A stretch of 64,000 nucleotides of DNA. It comes from Mariannaea sp. PMI_226. Lineage: Eukaryota; Ascomycota; Sordariomycetes; Hypocreales; Nectriaceae. Shown here piece after piece: positions 11,432 through 24,330 of the stretch. The notes beneath the pieces are model-generated. The model was not told where the DNA came from and did no database searches. It was given only the letters and a program-made list of their open reading frames with translations. The translations under genes and the position numbers were made by a program. The DNA is taken from positions 4,216,001-4,280,000 of the forward strand of contig JANFOG010000002.1 of the NCBI GenBank assembly GCA_024336345.1. The letters are read 5' to 3'. Position 1 is the stretch's first letter, and the number at the start of each line of letters is the position of its first letter.

Positions 11432-12700
11432 TCAACGTCCTTTGAATTTCTCCTTCCAGCCACCCTTTTCAAATAGCCACAACGCTTCCGTTGCGTATGC
11501 ACGACTACCTCGATGGCCCCCTTCGGTCAAGGCCGCCTCCGTTAAGCTGTCAAGAACTCTTCCCTTTTTGATTGAGGCCCAGATGCCCATCGCGATGGGG
11601 TCGTCCTCAGTCTTACCCCACTCCCCGTGACCTAATCGGTAGAGAATCCTACCCAAGGTCTGAAATGCCATACATCGCTGGGCGGGCACGGCGCTTCGGG
11701 CAAGATGCGCTAGCTCTGCAACGGTGTATCCTGCAGCTTCGGGAGCGTCGCCGTGGTGGTGTAGTCCCTTGGAAGACGGAATAGATCGACTGACACGTGG
11801 TGAAAGAAATCGACCCATGAAGTCAAATCTCAATGCGGCGAGTGGAATCTCAGGATGGGGATAGTATGAAGAATCCTTATCGGCTGGACTGTCCTCAGTG
11901 GGAATCGGCGCCATCCATGCAAGCTTACTTGGGTCGGCGGGAAGGTTCGGGAAGTATTTTTCGTGAAGCGTAGAAAGGAAGTTGGGGTCTGAGGGGTCGA
12001 GGTCAGGTAAGGTAGGAGGCGCTGGGAAGTGCGTTGACTGTGGAAGATCGGTGATGGGAAAAATATCAGGCGGAATTTGAGATGGTGCTTCGTCTTCGTC
12101 GTAATTATCCGCAATTTTCTTTAATGAGGTAGCTGAGGTCTTTGGTACAGGCTCGCCAACCTCTTCAGATCCTTTTGATTCCGGGCTTGAAACTGACGGT
12201 TTGGGTGTATCTGATTTTGAGGTATCCTCAATCTTGATATCTGGAGGTGGGAGAACTGGTGGCTCGGATGATGGGGGATCGAACGGAGAGGTATCGGGTG
12301 ATTCGTCAATGTTGGCTCGTTGGAGTAGTTTCTGAATGAGAGCAGGGTTCAGTCCGTTCATGATATCCTCTTGCGCCTGGGCAATCTCGCTCGCTGTCAT
12401 GCTGGAGATCTTTTGCCGATTTTCTTGGTCGATACGTCTTCTTTCGATTGCATCAAAATCCATCGTCTCTGACGACTCTTCAACCTTGATTGGCGCATCT
12501 TGCTTTTGTTGCCATGGCCGAGATACGGGATCCTTGCCTGCTGCCTGGGCAGCGCGCTGCTGCTTGAAAGCCGAGCCTTTCCAACGTCGTTTGTGCTGGG
12601 GGAAGCCGGTGGAAGAGATGGGGTGGTCTGAGAACTCGACGGGTTTCTTCTCCCCAGAGTTTCGCTCCACAATATCGCCTATCAGAAGCGAGGGATCCAT
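11432..12700 (-). CDS. RBA50: RNA polymerase II assembly factor, Rba50/RPAP1-like
   Basis: A 422-aa single-exon protein. In yeast and animals this family helps assemble RNA polymerase II from Rpb3/Rpb2 subcomplexes in the cytoplasm before nuclear import. Two family blocks are visible. The RPAP1 N-terminal block, about residues 85-130, has the pattern ENRQKISSMTASEIAQAQEDI followed by NPALIQKLLQRA. The RPAP1 C-terminal block, about 290-358, has LRFDFMGRFL, then GLHHHGDAPEAAGYTVAEL and a RSAVPAQRCMAFQTLGRIL core. The linker between is acidic, Pro/Ser-rich and probably disordered. The protein is short like yeast Rba50 and lacks the long C-terminal HEAT part of animal RPAP1. The ATG at 12700 starts MDPSLLIGDIVER, a well-conserved N-terminus. 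Confidence 0.9.
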   Translation of the reverse strand: MDPSLLIGDIVERNSGEKKPVEFSDHPISSTGFPQHKRRWKGSAFKQQRAAQAAGKDPVSRPWQQKQDAPIKVEESSETMDFDAIERRRIDQENRQKISSMTASEIAQAQEDIMNGLNPALIQKLLQRANIDESPDTSPFDPPSSEPPVLPPPDIKIEDTSKSDTPKPSVSSPESKGSEEVGEPVPKTSATSLKKIADNYDEDEAPSQIPPDIFPITDLPQSTHFPAPPTLPDLDPSDPNFLSTLHEKYFPNLPADPSKLAWMAPIPTEDSPADKDSSYYPHPEIPLAALRFDFMGRFLSPRVSRSIPSSKGLHHHGDAPEAAGYTVAELAHLARSAVPAQRCMAFQTLGRILYRLGHGEWGKTEDDPIAMGIWASIKKGRVLDSLTEAALTEGGHRGSRAYATEALWLFEKGGWKEKFKGR

Positions 12701-15700
12701 GGCATCGGAGTGTTGGTATTATGTTGTTGTTGGTGGTGTTGTTGTGTTGATGTCTTGGTCAGCGTGCAAGAATTACCCGACCTTACTATTTTCCGGTTCT
12801 TGGTGGATGGTGGCGGGGAGAAGAAATCTGGTTGTGGGGCAGCAGGTTCGTAAATCCCCACTATTTCTTTCATCCGTTGGCGGCGGACGCAGCCGCCGAG
12901 AACCCATCGAGCATCTGCCACGTGAAATGCGGAGGTTGCTCCCAGAGGCCAGCAATTTTGTCGACGGAGGTACCTATGTAGTTTTATCGTTGCGGAGAGA
13001 ATATAGATTATTTGACGCAACAGCTGAGCTTGCTGCACAGCCCAATATTGAATCTGGTCGGACAGCTTCCGGATGTGGGATGGCCGATACAGTTCGCATC
13101 ATTATCCGTCAATGTCGGGCGATATGAGTCGATAAAATGCGGGCTTTCTTTATAGTATTGGTTGCTAATCAGTGCTTCTTAGGGTGGAAAGAAATTATGA
13201 AAGCATTCCTGAAACGGGAGCGCGGAATTTTATCGGCTTGTTGCTTGGCGAGCGAGCGAAAATGAAATGTTGGTTTGATAACCATTATTGTGAATAAGTC
13301 CTTCTCAATTCAAGGGAGTAAAGAAGCGGAAACCATATTCATTCTTTCTTCTTTTACAATACGCCGTCGTCCTTAAGTTTATGTTTTGCACCTGTCTTGA
13401 TGTTCCAGGCCTCAGGTCTCGTGCCGAGTGTGACCTGACCAATGTACCTTGTAACAGAGTAATTTTTCCTGGGGCTGAAGAATCTTGCACCGCCACATAT
13501 TGATAGGGGTGCTGGTTGCATTAGCGCCGATCGATCCCCCCCCTTCGTCTTCCTTTTCCAAAATTCCAGAAACGGAGCGCCACAGGGGCTTCCAAGCAAG
13601 GTCTAAAGTACCTGTACCCCATGATCCTGGGGAGAGCTCCGGACTCTGCAGACTCATGGAATGAGATCTGTTCTCTGTCACGCTGAAAGTCTCCGCCTCA
13701 AGTGTAAAATAAGACAGAGACGCATATTGCAACTCTGGTTGACTTTGTTGATTCCATCCTCCCTTAATAGGATATGTTGCTTGAGTTTCACCGCAGCTTT
13801 GTTATTCCGTGGTGAAACTCTGTGGGGGGATTGAGATGTGAAACAAAGCTGCCGAAGAGCCAGTGATTGATTGCTTGCAAAAGGACGACACAGGAAATGC
13901 GCAGCGAGTGAACCAAAAAAAAAAAAAAAGAAAAAAAGAAATGAGACATAATTCTTATTTTGGCTTGATGCAAGACGCGAGCTCAATTATCGAAAAGGTA
14001 ACACTGTGCGCAAATGGAGTGAAGAATGATACTGAAGAGACATACCTTTCCAGGTATCTAGTGCTCTCAATGCCTGCCTAGGTAGTAAGGTAGGTAGGCT
14101 TACTCGCTACCTCGAGCGAAGTACAAATTACGGAGTACATTGCTTGCTTTTCGTACCTTTTGCATTTTTTTTTTTTGGTTGAGTAGCATTTACCGATAGT
14201 GTATGGAGTACATAACACATAGTGCGACTGAGAACACACCCCCCCCTGCTGCACAAGAGGAGTATGGATTATTGCAGGAGACAATTTGACGACGACACAA
14301 AGCTAGATGGCCAAAGGAAACGGCAAACTTGCGCAAGGCAGCTGAGAGGGGGGAAGTAAAATGTGAATGGAGAAATCTTGGGCTGATAGGTGTAATAAGT
14401 ATGCGTAGGGAAATACGTACTTATAAATCATCTGTCGTCTGCAAATGCGCCTCAGTGCGTGGTCATGAAAGAGATGAATGTCTGAATCTGCGACAAATCA
14501 ACTCGTGTTGTCTCGAATCACTGGTACGTACCATCCAACAACTGGCCTAAAGCCACATGGAGTGGTTACCGAAAAAAGACGATCAATGTGTGGCTGGGTC
14601 CGCTTTGGATGCCGCGCTTGTTGGCCAAAAGCCGCTAGATCCCTGTCGGCATACCGCGCCTAAGCTTGGTTCAACGTTCATGAAGAGAGATGAGGAGAGC
14701 CCGGCTGCACACAAGAGCTGCAGGGAGGACCGGGGTACCTTATTGGCCTGAACTGATGCATTATTGAAGCTGGCCGTAACCTTACGTAGTATTGATAAGG
14801 CTCCAGCTGGTGCACCGGATAGTGCCAGCCAGCACAATCAAAGGTCGGCGATAGCAAAGTCGGTTTGTACAAGGTACCTTATTTATGTTTATTCTTGGCT
14901 CCCCCCTGCTCCCATCCACTCCACCCACGCTAGGCTGGCTCGCATAGATGGGTCCGTGGATGTTGCACGTTGCCGCTTTGGGTGGGTTCTGCCTTTTTTT
15001 TCCCTCCCTTTTTCCTTTTTCTTTTTTTTCTTGTTTCTTTGACCTGTCGTTGGTGGGCATGACGGTGCCGGGGCCTTGGGATTCTGGCCTCTATCGCGCG
15101 AGAGAAGGTATCTTGTCCGTGCTTTGTTGACGGCCCTCACACGGCTTTTATTCTTTTCTGGCTTTTAGACCTCATCTTTCCTCCTTGTTGATTTGTCTTG
15201 TTGTTTTGTGCTCTTGGCTAACAACACCACTACCACACCCCCCCCTTTCGCTCATGCCGACGCCCCCCTTCTCTATCTCTTTTCCCCAATTCGTGCCGTC
15301 CATCTGATGCCGTGCTGCATCTATCAACTGTGACTGACGGACTTTGTTCTGAAGCAAACCTGGCGTTGTTCGTGTTGTCTCTCATCTTGTGTATTTCCAT
15401 GTTCGCACACCCCCCTCCCTCCTCTCTGTCCCTCTCCCCCCCCTTTCCGGTCTTCGCTTTCCCTTTGACTCGTTTCTTTTTCTTCCCTCCTTGACTCCAT
15501 CCCCGTCCTATCTCGTCATCCGCCCACCCCAATCCTGACCTATCCATAGTCCGTCATCCACATCCCACAATCCCCCATCCAGACCATCCGTCCGCCCCCC
15601 CTCAAGGACCGAGGCCGATGTTTTCATTCGCGTCTAATAATTAAATTTCCTATTGCTAGAATCATACCTGGTCCCCCCTCACCCCTCTCGTTTCCTCGTG

Positions 15701-16792
15701 CCGGTGTCTTGCGCGCGCGGGAGCATGTTGCAGTTGTAGTAACAGCAAAAGGCAGCTGGTCTGCCCCGTTTTTCTCTTTCCCGCCAGAGCATTTGAAATG
15801 TTGTTCCGAAAAAAAAAAAACGTAGCCATCCCCATTTCCATTTCCTCTCCCATTTTCCATTTCTCCTCCCTCCTTTCAACCTCTCCCGACAGCCCATTTC
15901 CTCAACAACAACACTGCGGAAATTGGACGAATTCACTCAAATCCATCAATTCGGCATCATTTCCATACCCGCAGCATCACACGAATACCACCATTTTCTG
16001 CGCATAGAGCTGCAGCATCGACCGCTGTCCTCGAAACCGTCGGATTCCCCTCATTCGGATAATTTTCGCTGGCCTTCCCGTCAGCTCAGCCGGCAGTCGT
16101 TGTCTTCCAGTTCAGGCATTGTGAGGCTATTCAGAGTCTCAGCTCCACCGCCCGCCTATTCCCACTTTCTGGCCACTCACAGCCCGCCACTGTTCCCGGC
16201 CGCGCGCAGCCCGCCACCCACCCGCCCACTCTCTCACTCTCCATTGTACCGTACCAGCTGTGCTGTGCAGGTGAGGTGCTGTGCGCTCCGTAACTTCCCC
16301 AGGTATTTTATTGCCTGCGCCGAAAATAAGCCCCAGGCAGGTGCAGCGGTGCAGCGCACCTGGTTCACCGACCACCACCTACCGACCACCAATCCGCCGA
16401 TCGCTGACCAGCCAATCAAGCAATAACTTGACCACTTTGATCGATCGATCAATCAATTAATCAGTCCGTCAACCCGACAATCGCTTATTCAGTTACATTC
16501 TCGCATTCATATCAAAAGTCGTCGTATGGCCTGAATCACTCACTAAAGAAATCCGACGCTTATACCTTCTTTCTTTTCCCCTTTTTTCTTTTTCTCTTGT
16601 TGTTTTTGTTTCAACCTTTTTGACCTTGTCTCCATCGCCTTTGGTTTTCTGCATCGCCACAGGTCTACCACCCGCTTGTCTCCTTTTCGAGGACCGTTGG
16701 CATCCTGCCGCGTCGGTAAATCAAACAACAACCATTTTCATCCAATAGTGCTGTCCGTTTCGAGCATCGCCACCACTGGAACGTGACGCTTC
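12701..16792. other. 4.1-kb divergent intergenic region
   Basis: This lies between the starts of the Rba50-like gene (-) and Hpc2 (+). It contains A/T runs (13916-13929, 14165-14176), a CCTAGGTAG/AAGGTAGGTAGG cluster near 14077-14098, an exact TACGGAGTA at 14129, and long C/T-rich tracts at 14990-15490 and 16560-16620 that look like a fungal promoter and 5' leader. I found no gene; the longest frames start at non-ATG codons and are compositionally skewed. Confidence 0.5.
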
Positions 16793-18789
16793 ATGTCACG
16801 CTACGACTCCTCAGCCGGAGAGCTCTCCTCGCCGCCCTCGGGGTCTCTCTCTGAGCCAGGTTCGCCGTCGCAACAAACCCGCCCTCGATCCGGAATGATT
16901 GTCGTCCAAGACGATCAGAATGACCAGCAACGGGGTGATCAGCCACCACCACCGATGCCCACCCATACTGGTACTGGCCCACCTAAGAAGTACGTCTTGA
17001 TTGACAACAAGTGGGTGCAGTTGACGGCTGCTGGTGTGCCTCGCAAGAAGCCCGGGCGCAAGCCAGGCACTATCGTCAAGCCAAAGACCGCTGAGGGCTC
17101 TGACAACGCGTCCAAGGCCGCTCGCAAGCCTCGAAAGTCTCGGGATCCAAGTGCACCTCCGGTGCAGCGAAAGCGCAAGATGACATCCGCAGGCGACACA
17201 GATACGGATGCGCCTTCCGACAGATCATTTGCCGCCATTGTCTCGCGTCCGCCACGTGTCTCGGATATTTCTAATTTCACGGCCTCGTCGCCCTCGCAAC
17301 CAGCACACCACCAGCACCAACCCAGCCAACCCGAGCAGCGTTACTCTCCTAAAATCCCCAAGCGAGATCACTTTCCTGGATCTATGCAGAGCATCTTGAA
17401 CTCGGACCCTCCGTCACAGCCTCCGCCTCAGGCTTCGCCTCCCACAACCACTGCTGTGCCTGTACGCACAAGTGGCCAGAGCTACGATCCCATCCGTGGC
17501 AAAATCGACCCTGTTCGCGAGTCGATAGTCTCCCACAATCCCTACGGGTCTACACAAGGCTCCCCACGACCTCCATCCCAGATGGCTAACCGCTCACCAA
17601 CCATTGCTAGTCTGTTGGAACCCACAGCTCCCCCAACAGTGTCGCCCAGTCATACCCATAGCACGTATCCACCTCCAGTACAGTCCCGATATCAAACTCA
17701 AGAATCATCAGTTCCGCCCTCGCCCTCGAGCAACGCTCGAGGACTTTCAACACCCACACCATCAGTCCGTCCATTGGCCCCGGCCGCAAGCAAGAACCCG
17801 CCCCCACCACCTCCTCCGCCTCCCGCTCAGCGACCTGTAATCCGAGAATCAAACTTCACTACCATTTCCAATGGCCCTATCAAACGGGTTTCACCCAAAC
17901 AAAAGCCCCACACTGGCGTGTCAACTCCAAAGACGGATAATCTAGACGACCTTCAGGAAAGCGAAGGACGGTCCATTCTTGACTTTGGACGTGCCAAGCC
18001 GGGTGAGGAACAGGCGGCACCCACTATTGTGCTGACCATACCTATTAAGCCGGGAGATACTAACAAATATGTCAATTTTATGCGTATGGCTGAGGAGAGC
18101 TACGGATGGGATGCTCTTCATCCACGCCAGGCTGCCAATCGTGATCGAAAAGCTCGGATTGCTGCTGCTGCAGCGTCCCTGGAAAAGACTGAATCTGGTC
18201 GCGAATCTGGCGACGAGATGTCTGTCGATCTGTCAGACGGCGAGGCCAGCAACCCAGAGAATGGTGGCACTAGTGGGCCAGATGCTCAGGCCAAACCCAA
18301 GAAGAAGCGCAATTTCAAGGAAGACCAATATGACGTTGATGACGACTTTGTGGATGATTCAGAATTGCTATGGGAAGCCCAAGCGGCTGCTAGTCGTGAT
18401 GGGTTCTTTGTCTACTCAGGCCCCCTTGTGCCTGAGGTTGAGAAGCCTGCCGCAGGGTACGTATTTTACAATTGCTGATGCTCAAAACTGCTATAGTTGA
18501 CTAACATGTTTGTAGGCAGGACGGTCCCCCTAAGCGTGGTCGTGGTGGTCGTGGAAGCCGTGGAGGTGGCCGAGGCGCTGCTGCTCGAGGAACTGCATCC
18601 GGCCGTGGTGGTGGACCCGGTTCTAGGGGCGGCTCCATTAACAGGAAACCTCGAATCACAAAGTCCGAAAAAGCTCAGCGTGAACGTGAGAAGGCTGAAC
18701 GGGAGAGTGTGCTGTCCAAAACGCCTAGCCATGGCTACTCACTTCAACCGACCACTCCTTCAATGTCGGTTAGCGAGCTGGGTGCTTAG
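16793..18789 (+). CDS. HPC2: HIR histone chaperone subunit Hpc2 (ubinuclein-like)
   Basis: A 645-aa nuclear protein and likely Hpc2 subunit of the HIR complex, which deposits H3-H4 outside replication and represses histone genes. Exons are 16793..18456 and 18516..18789. The key evidence is the Hpc2-related (HUN) domain, about residues 501-550: a basic entry (KKKRNFKEDQYDVDDDF) followed by VDDSELLWEAQAAASRDGFF and a YSGPL tail. The first 400 residues are Ser/Pro/Gln-rich with a PPPPPPPPPAQ run and look disordered. A short KYVLIDNKWVQL segment at about 65-78 may be a conserved interaction site. The second exon adds an Arg/Gly-rich stretch (about 562-595) with RGG-type repeats, then a basic, probably helical end (KAQREREKAERE). 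Splicing matters: without it the protein ends right after the HUN domain. Confidence 0.9.
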
Positions 18790-20109
18790 GAAGATGGCAT
18801 TGTCACAATTGGCGGGCAGTCCGCTATCCACATTGGTACCGGCACTATGCCTGAGCTATTACGAAGGCCGACCAGTCACTGGATCTGAGCTTGTTTGAAT
18901 GGTAGGCTCTGGATTTGATCACGACCTCTTACCTTTCCATGTTTGTCTGCTCGGAGTTTCACCCTGTTCAGCGCAAGATGCTTCAACTTGACGATTCATC
19001 CCATTTCTTTGGTTTCCATTTTCCCACTTCTTAATACCCCGCGTTGCGGAGCACTTCTGGTCCTCAGAGACCTGCTTAAGCTTTTTTTTTCTTTTTCTTT
19101 TTTTCCCTTGCTTCTCCTGACTTTTTGTGGGAATCTCCGTTAAGGAAGAATTGGCGTGTTGCGGCAAACTCGCATTGTATGGGACACACACTCAGGTCTT
19201 GATTTTTTCTCCCCGGCGTTTAGAGGGATGAGGAGTGGACGGATGTCATGATAGGGAAGGACTTGGACTCGGGAAGAAGGATGGGTTCCCACCCTCTTTT
19301 AGCAACAACAACAACAGTGATGAGAAGACAAATGGTGCAGACAGACACAGCCTCCTAGGCTAGAAGTGGTTCAGTCCACTTGGACTTGATGGTGTAGAAG
19401 AAATAGTCCGTGAATGAAAAGACAAGACGTTACTCTTTGTTGCAACTCCAAGTTGCCCTGCTTGCTCTTGAACATACCAATTTGTGTAACGTGATACGAT
19501 GTTGATGGATGACCTATATACCTCCCCTAAGACACGGTACTTTAGTGCATAGGTAAGTAGTTGATATATAGCCCTCTTGATTTGCATTAAAGTCAAGGGA
19601 AACCCATCCTCTTCCATACCCCTCTGTTTCTCCTCGCTCATGTCTCTTGTGCTATGCAACTGGGATAGATTTTCGTCCATGGTCATGAGGGGAGAAGGAG
19701 GCAAAACAAACACCACATCTACTTTGTCTGCTTGTCTCATCCCCCCAAAAATCGTGTCCCACGCCAGGTAAACGAATCAAATCTCGCTCGGAAAAATCAA
19801 GATACTATGTGGGGCAGAACATGAGCCAAACCAAGCCACCTCCTCTTGTAAAAGGAAGAAGAAGAAGAAGAAGGAGGAGGCGGATGCTCGCTCTTTTCTC
19901 CCTGTCAAAATTCACAACTGTCTTTTAATGCAGTTACATGAAAATGGCTCTTCGCTAACCCCCCCTCCTTTCCACCTCATAGACTACCTCATCTCCGTGC
20001 CATTGTTTTCTTTCTCTGATAATTCGTCATTCAGATACATATATATATATATCCTCCTTCTCCATTTCATCCCACCCCTGTAATCCCTCTCACAGTTGGC
20101 AGTTGCTTT
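18790..20109. other. convergent intergenic region, 3' UTRs
   Basis: This lies between the ends of Hpc2 and GGA. It holds a (GAA)6 run at 19855-19872 and (AT)7 at 20039-20052. No gene is recognised. Confidence 0.55.
19855..19872. repeat. (GAA)6 microsatellite
   Basis: Six GAA units continue into GGAGGAGG purine sequence. Confidence 0.8.
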
Positions 20110-22279
20110 CTATGCCAAACTGAACTCGGAAACCTCACCCATATCGTTCACTGGCTGACCTGCGAGCTTGTAGGAGGCGCGCCAGCGCAGCTTGGCAGAT
20201 TCAACCTTCTGGGTGCGGTTACCCGCATGCCAGATCTGGACTTCCTGAGTGATGCCGCGGCTCTGCCCCGGTGCGAGGTCACGACCCGTTTGGGTTTGGA
20301 GCTGTAGCTCAAAGCCCTGTGATGGAAATGTTAGATCTAGATCGCGCACAGCATGTCTCTAGTTCGTCGTTTGCTGACTTTACTTACCTTGGTAACAGCA
20401 AGCTGGAAGTGTAGCTCGTTGATGGGCTGGGGTGACATGTTGGAGAACGCAAAGGACATTACGATGCCGGCGGGTGAAGCGGGGTTTCGGTTGGCGTGCA
20501 ATTCGATGCGGAGATTGGACTCGTGCACCGTGGCTCGATGCGAAGCCGGCTTAGCAGGTTCTGGGGGCAATGCCGAGGAGAAATTCCACTCGTCATCGTC
20601 GTTGGAGGTAGTTATAGCTGGAGCCACAACTGCAGGCTGAGAGGCCGGCGCAGGGGAAGCTCTCTGAGAACCGGTTAGGGACGACGTGAGGGCCGCGAAC
20701 GGGTCTGACACAGGTTGCTTGGGAGGAGCATGCACTGATTGTTGCTGGGCTGGTAGCTGAGGTGTCGAGGATTGGGATACTGGCTGCGAGCCGAGGCCGG
20801 GGAATTGGGAGAAGGGGGGTGGAGGAGTTGACTGATTAGAAATAGGACCCTTGGCGGAGTTGTCTTGGGTCATGGAGGATAGAAGAGCAGGACCGGGAAT
20901 GTCTACGGCATGGGTGTTAGCATACTGCTATGAATTTGAAATAGGTTCCTAGGTTGGGGGCGCTTACTTTGATTGGCACCAAAGCCAAGAGCAATGTTAC
21001 CACCTTGACCAAAGGGGCTCGAGGCACTACCGATATCCAGCCCAAGAAGATCATTTTCAATGCCAGTAGCACCCGGAGCAGCAGCGGCGCTGCTGCCTCC
21101 ATTGGCACCTGAGGGCTCACTGTCGAAGTCGATTAGAGATAGCTCGTTGGCGGCACTAGAACCGCTTGCAGCTGCGGTAGTAGCTGATGGAGGAGGGGCA
21201 CCAGCAGCAACCTTGGCGGCACCTTCAATGTCACCCTTCTTCATCAGCTTATACCGCTCGACAGTTCGATGTATGCTATCGTTGATTTCCAAAAGTTTGG
21301 CAACGGCCTCGTGGTCGTCTGACTCCTCCTCACACATCTTCTGGATCTTGGGCTGAGCGCTCGACAGGGCAGCGGCCAGTTCGCTAAATACGTCACCATC
21401 TTGCATGGTGTCGCCCTCGGTGAAGGCTTCTAGTCGCTCCTCCAACAAACGGGCCTTTGCCTGGATCTTGGCAACATCTTCCGCAGCCTTCGCGCGATAG
21501 TCAGTCTTGGACCGAGTATCATAGCCAGCCATGACCTTCATCAGGCGGTTGGCCTCTTGCAGATCCTCCGGTGTGCCACGGCGAATGAGTTCTTGAAGTT
21601 TTGCCGATTGAGCCTCGCGTTCCTCTTCTTCCATCTCTTCGGCTGATTTGAGGTTCTGGGAATGGGGTTAGTATGAAGTGTTCTGTATATCGAGGGGAGG
21701 GGGGGTTATCGTCGGAATTGGGGTGACGCTTACATCGCTGGGATTCAAAACGGCGGCATCCTCTCTCCGCACCTCGGGGAAGACATAGCCCTTGTAGCTC
21801 AGCAGTCGGTGCATATCTCTGATGAAGCCCAGATCCTCCTTGTACCTGCTGGTTTCACATATTGTGCCACGCCATTCTTCAATAGCCTCAAGGATCTTTG
21901 CCTGGACACGGGTAGGTCGGATGGGGGGTCGCTCGGGGAAGCGTCTGACGAGCTCATTGAGAAATTCCTTTGTGCTGATCTGGAGTTGAAAGGGGTAGCC
22001 GCAGTTCTTGACGCATATATCGAGAAGGTTGAGGGCGAGGAGGGCGACGTTTGGGTTGCGGTGGTTGATGTAGCTAACGATAGCGGTGGCGGCCTCGCGC
22101 GGGGCGCTGCCCTTCTTGGAGTTGATGAGGTCAGAGATCTCGAGGTTCAGCGCAAGGTTGGGCTCGTAGTTCTCGGGGCTGCAGGCGGCCTGGATGAAGC
22201 GATGCAGCTGGGAAGGGGCTCGTCCGCCGTAATCGCCCCAGCGGTCGCGAGCTGCGGCGCGAGCGCTTGCGGCTTCCAT
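20110..22279 (-). CDS. GGA: GGA clathrin adaptor (VHS-GAT-GAE)
   Basis: A 651-aa Arf-binding monomeric adaptor for trans-Golgi to endosome traffic. Exons are complement 21734..22279, 20968..21655, 20388..20902 and 20110..20316. The VHS domain fills about residues 10-150 (NLALNLEISDLINSK, ALLALNLLDICVKNCG, EFLNELVRRF). The GAT three-helix domain follows at about 190-310 (EANRLMKVMAGYD through INDSIHRTVERYKLMKKG) and binds Arf-GTP and ubiquitin. The hinge carries two clathrin-box-like stretches (ELSLIDFD and NDLLGLDIG) and an acidic-aromatic DDDEWNFSSALP. The gamma-adaptin ear (GAE) domain forms the last 120 residues and is split by the third intron. All four exons join in frame without stops, and length is close to yeast Gga1/Gga2. 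Confidence 0.93.
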
Positions 22280-24330
22280 GACGGAGGATCGAGAAGCCCC
22301 AGACAGGGACGAGACGGCAGATTAATGCGAGATGAGAAGACTTGAATGGAATGGGCAAAGCCCAAGGTCTCAGCGCGGGGCGGAGCGAGAACGAGGGAGG
22401 AAGGGGGGAGGAAGAAAGGGGGGGGGGGGGGGGGTGTTAGGAAGTAGGAGAAGGAATAATGACAGCTCGCGGCGACAGGACACGGCGACAGGACAGACAG
22501 GCAGAGCAGACCAGGGTGAGGCGATCCCCGATTCGGGAGAAGCTGGTGGAGAGCGGGCGAGCTGTGTGGATGGGGATGAGGGAAGCGGGAAGCGGGGTGG
22601 GGGATGTTGACAGTGGAAGGCATCCACCTTTGACAATGTGTAGGTACCTTTTACGGCCTTGCACAGCGCATGCGGTACCTACGTTTCAGCAAAAAATGGT
22701 TCTTTCGGCGCTCAAATGCGCCAGTTACAATGAACCCTCCCGCTGTCAAATACAGCGTACAGCACCTGTTCAATTTTTAGGTGGCCACCTATCTGGGTCC
22801 AGTAATGAGCTTCTAGGTGGGAGGATGGGGAGTGACGTGCAGCTAACCAATGGCAACAGTACTCTTTCATCATACCCTGTCTATTGTCTATCCTATCCAT
22901 CCATCCACTCATCCATCCATTCATCCATGAAGTCGGTCCAGCTAAGCTTATTCCATTGATGACGACTGTTTTCTTCATGAGGTTATTTTTTTCTTCTCTC
23001 TCTTTCTCTCTCGTCTAAACAAGGCAATGAAGAGATTAATTACAGAGAGAACTGAGAAGAAAATGGGTCCGGAAGCTGGCAATCTCGACAAAGTTGCATC
23101 CTCACTATAAATAGTCGCTATATGTACTTTGGAACTGCCTTGACCATTGACCAGTTTCGCTAACTAATAAAAGCGATTAATAATGTTGAGCTTGTTTCTC
23201 CTCTCACATCGACTGAACTGTTCCGTTCAGCTCTCTGTTGGTGTCTTGCATGATATGATAATGTAACAGCATGCAGGGCAGTAAGTGGTAGGAGGAGCTA
23301 AATAACCAAGCCTCTTTTGAAAAAATTAAAAGGAAGCCCAGCAGCACAAGCAGTGACAAGCATCGTTCATTAGGTAAGTTGGATGATAGGCGTACGATAG
23401 GAGAAGCCAAGCTTGACCTTCGTGATGAGTACGATTCGACCAGGATTCAATTTCTGGACCTGAACCTTGCCCTAGACAGGCTCGAGCTCCTCAATTCGGC
23501 CGTGAAATCTGGCCCAAGCCCTATGCTGGGTTGGCTCTCCGCTGGTAACCAACCATCACGAGCTCTCAAGATGATAGGAGCCGAAACCTGGAAGCGCTAT
23601 GATGCAGGTGACATTATCTGGGGGGAGGCTTTGCAACTCACAGATGTAAGGGCAGATCACACAAAATACTATGGTACAGCTGGCATAGACTGATTGACCC
23701 AACCTTGTCCCACCTTTTCCAATGGCCTGACGGGAAGCAATACGAGGCAGCGAACAAAATCTGTTCAAACACCGCAGCGCTAACAGGCACAGCCCCCTCC
23801 GGTGGGCGGTGGTTTGGCTTGTTCCTGTAATGTCGCCAGGCTCCCATTAAGAGGAAACGAAACAAACCTGCGGAAAAAAAAACGAGCATGAAACATTCTA
23901 CTCTGGCTGTCATTACCTTTCTAGGCCAGGTGCTGTCAGTCTACAACGCCTTATCCTCGGTGGTTTCCAGTTTGATCTGGTATAGCCTCATTCAGGAGAT
24001 AGGAACTTTCTTGCTCCTCCTCCTCCCCCTCGCTCCATTTTCTCTCTGGCTCTATTCCTCCCCCCCCCTGCTCTATACTTTTTTTTTTTTCAGTTTTTTT
24101 TCTAACAATAAAAATTGAGAATATTCTTTTTCAAACTATTGATTTTAATAATAATAATAATATTATTCTTCGATTTTCCCTTTTTCTGGGAAGATCGAGT
24201 TTCACACTTTTGTTTCCTACATATCCTCTCCCCTCTTTCACTTGTTATATACCGTCCTCACTCTCTCTTCTTCCAAGTTGTCACTCTCCCATCAGATGGA
24301 ACAATCGTTCAACTCTCCAACTCCAACTCC
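22280..24330. other. 2-kb divergent intergenic region
   Basis: This lies between the starts of GGA (-) and the lipase (+). It contains a G17 run (22418-22434), GGTACCT elements at 22642 and 22674, a CATC repeat at 22894-22926, and a CT- and AT-rich leader at 24000-24290. An open frame at 23379-23693 lacks an early ATG and matches nothing I know. Confidence 0.5.
22418..22434. repeat. homopolymer G17
   Basis: Seventeen consecutive G sit about 140 nt upstream of the GGA start codon. Such runs are prone to length error and can form G-quadruplex with neighbouring G-runs. Confidence 0.85.

Noticed and set aside
15923..16426. 167-codon plus-strand frame upstream of Hpc2
   Set aside because: It starts at a non-ATG codon, is Ser/Pro/His-rich from C/T-rich leader DNA, and shows no domain.
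23379..23693. 104-codon plus-strand frame with moderately protein-like composition
   Set aside because: It has no ATG in its first half, no splice-linked neighbour I could find, and no recognised family.
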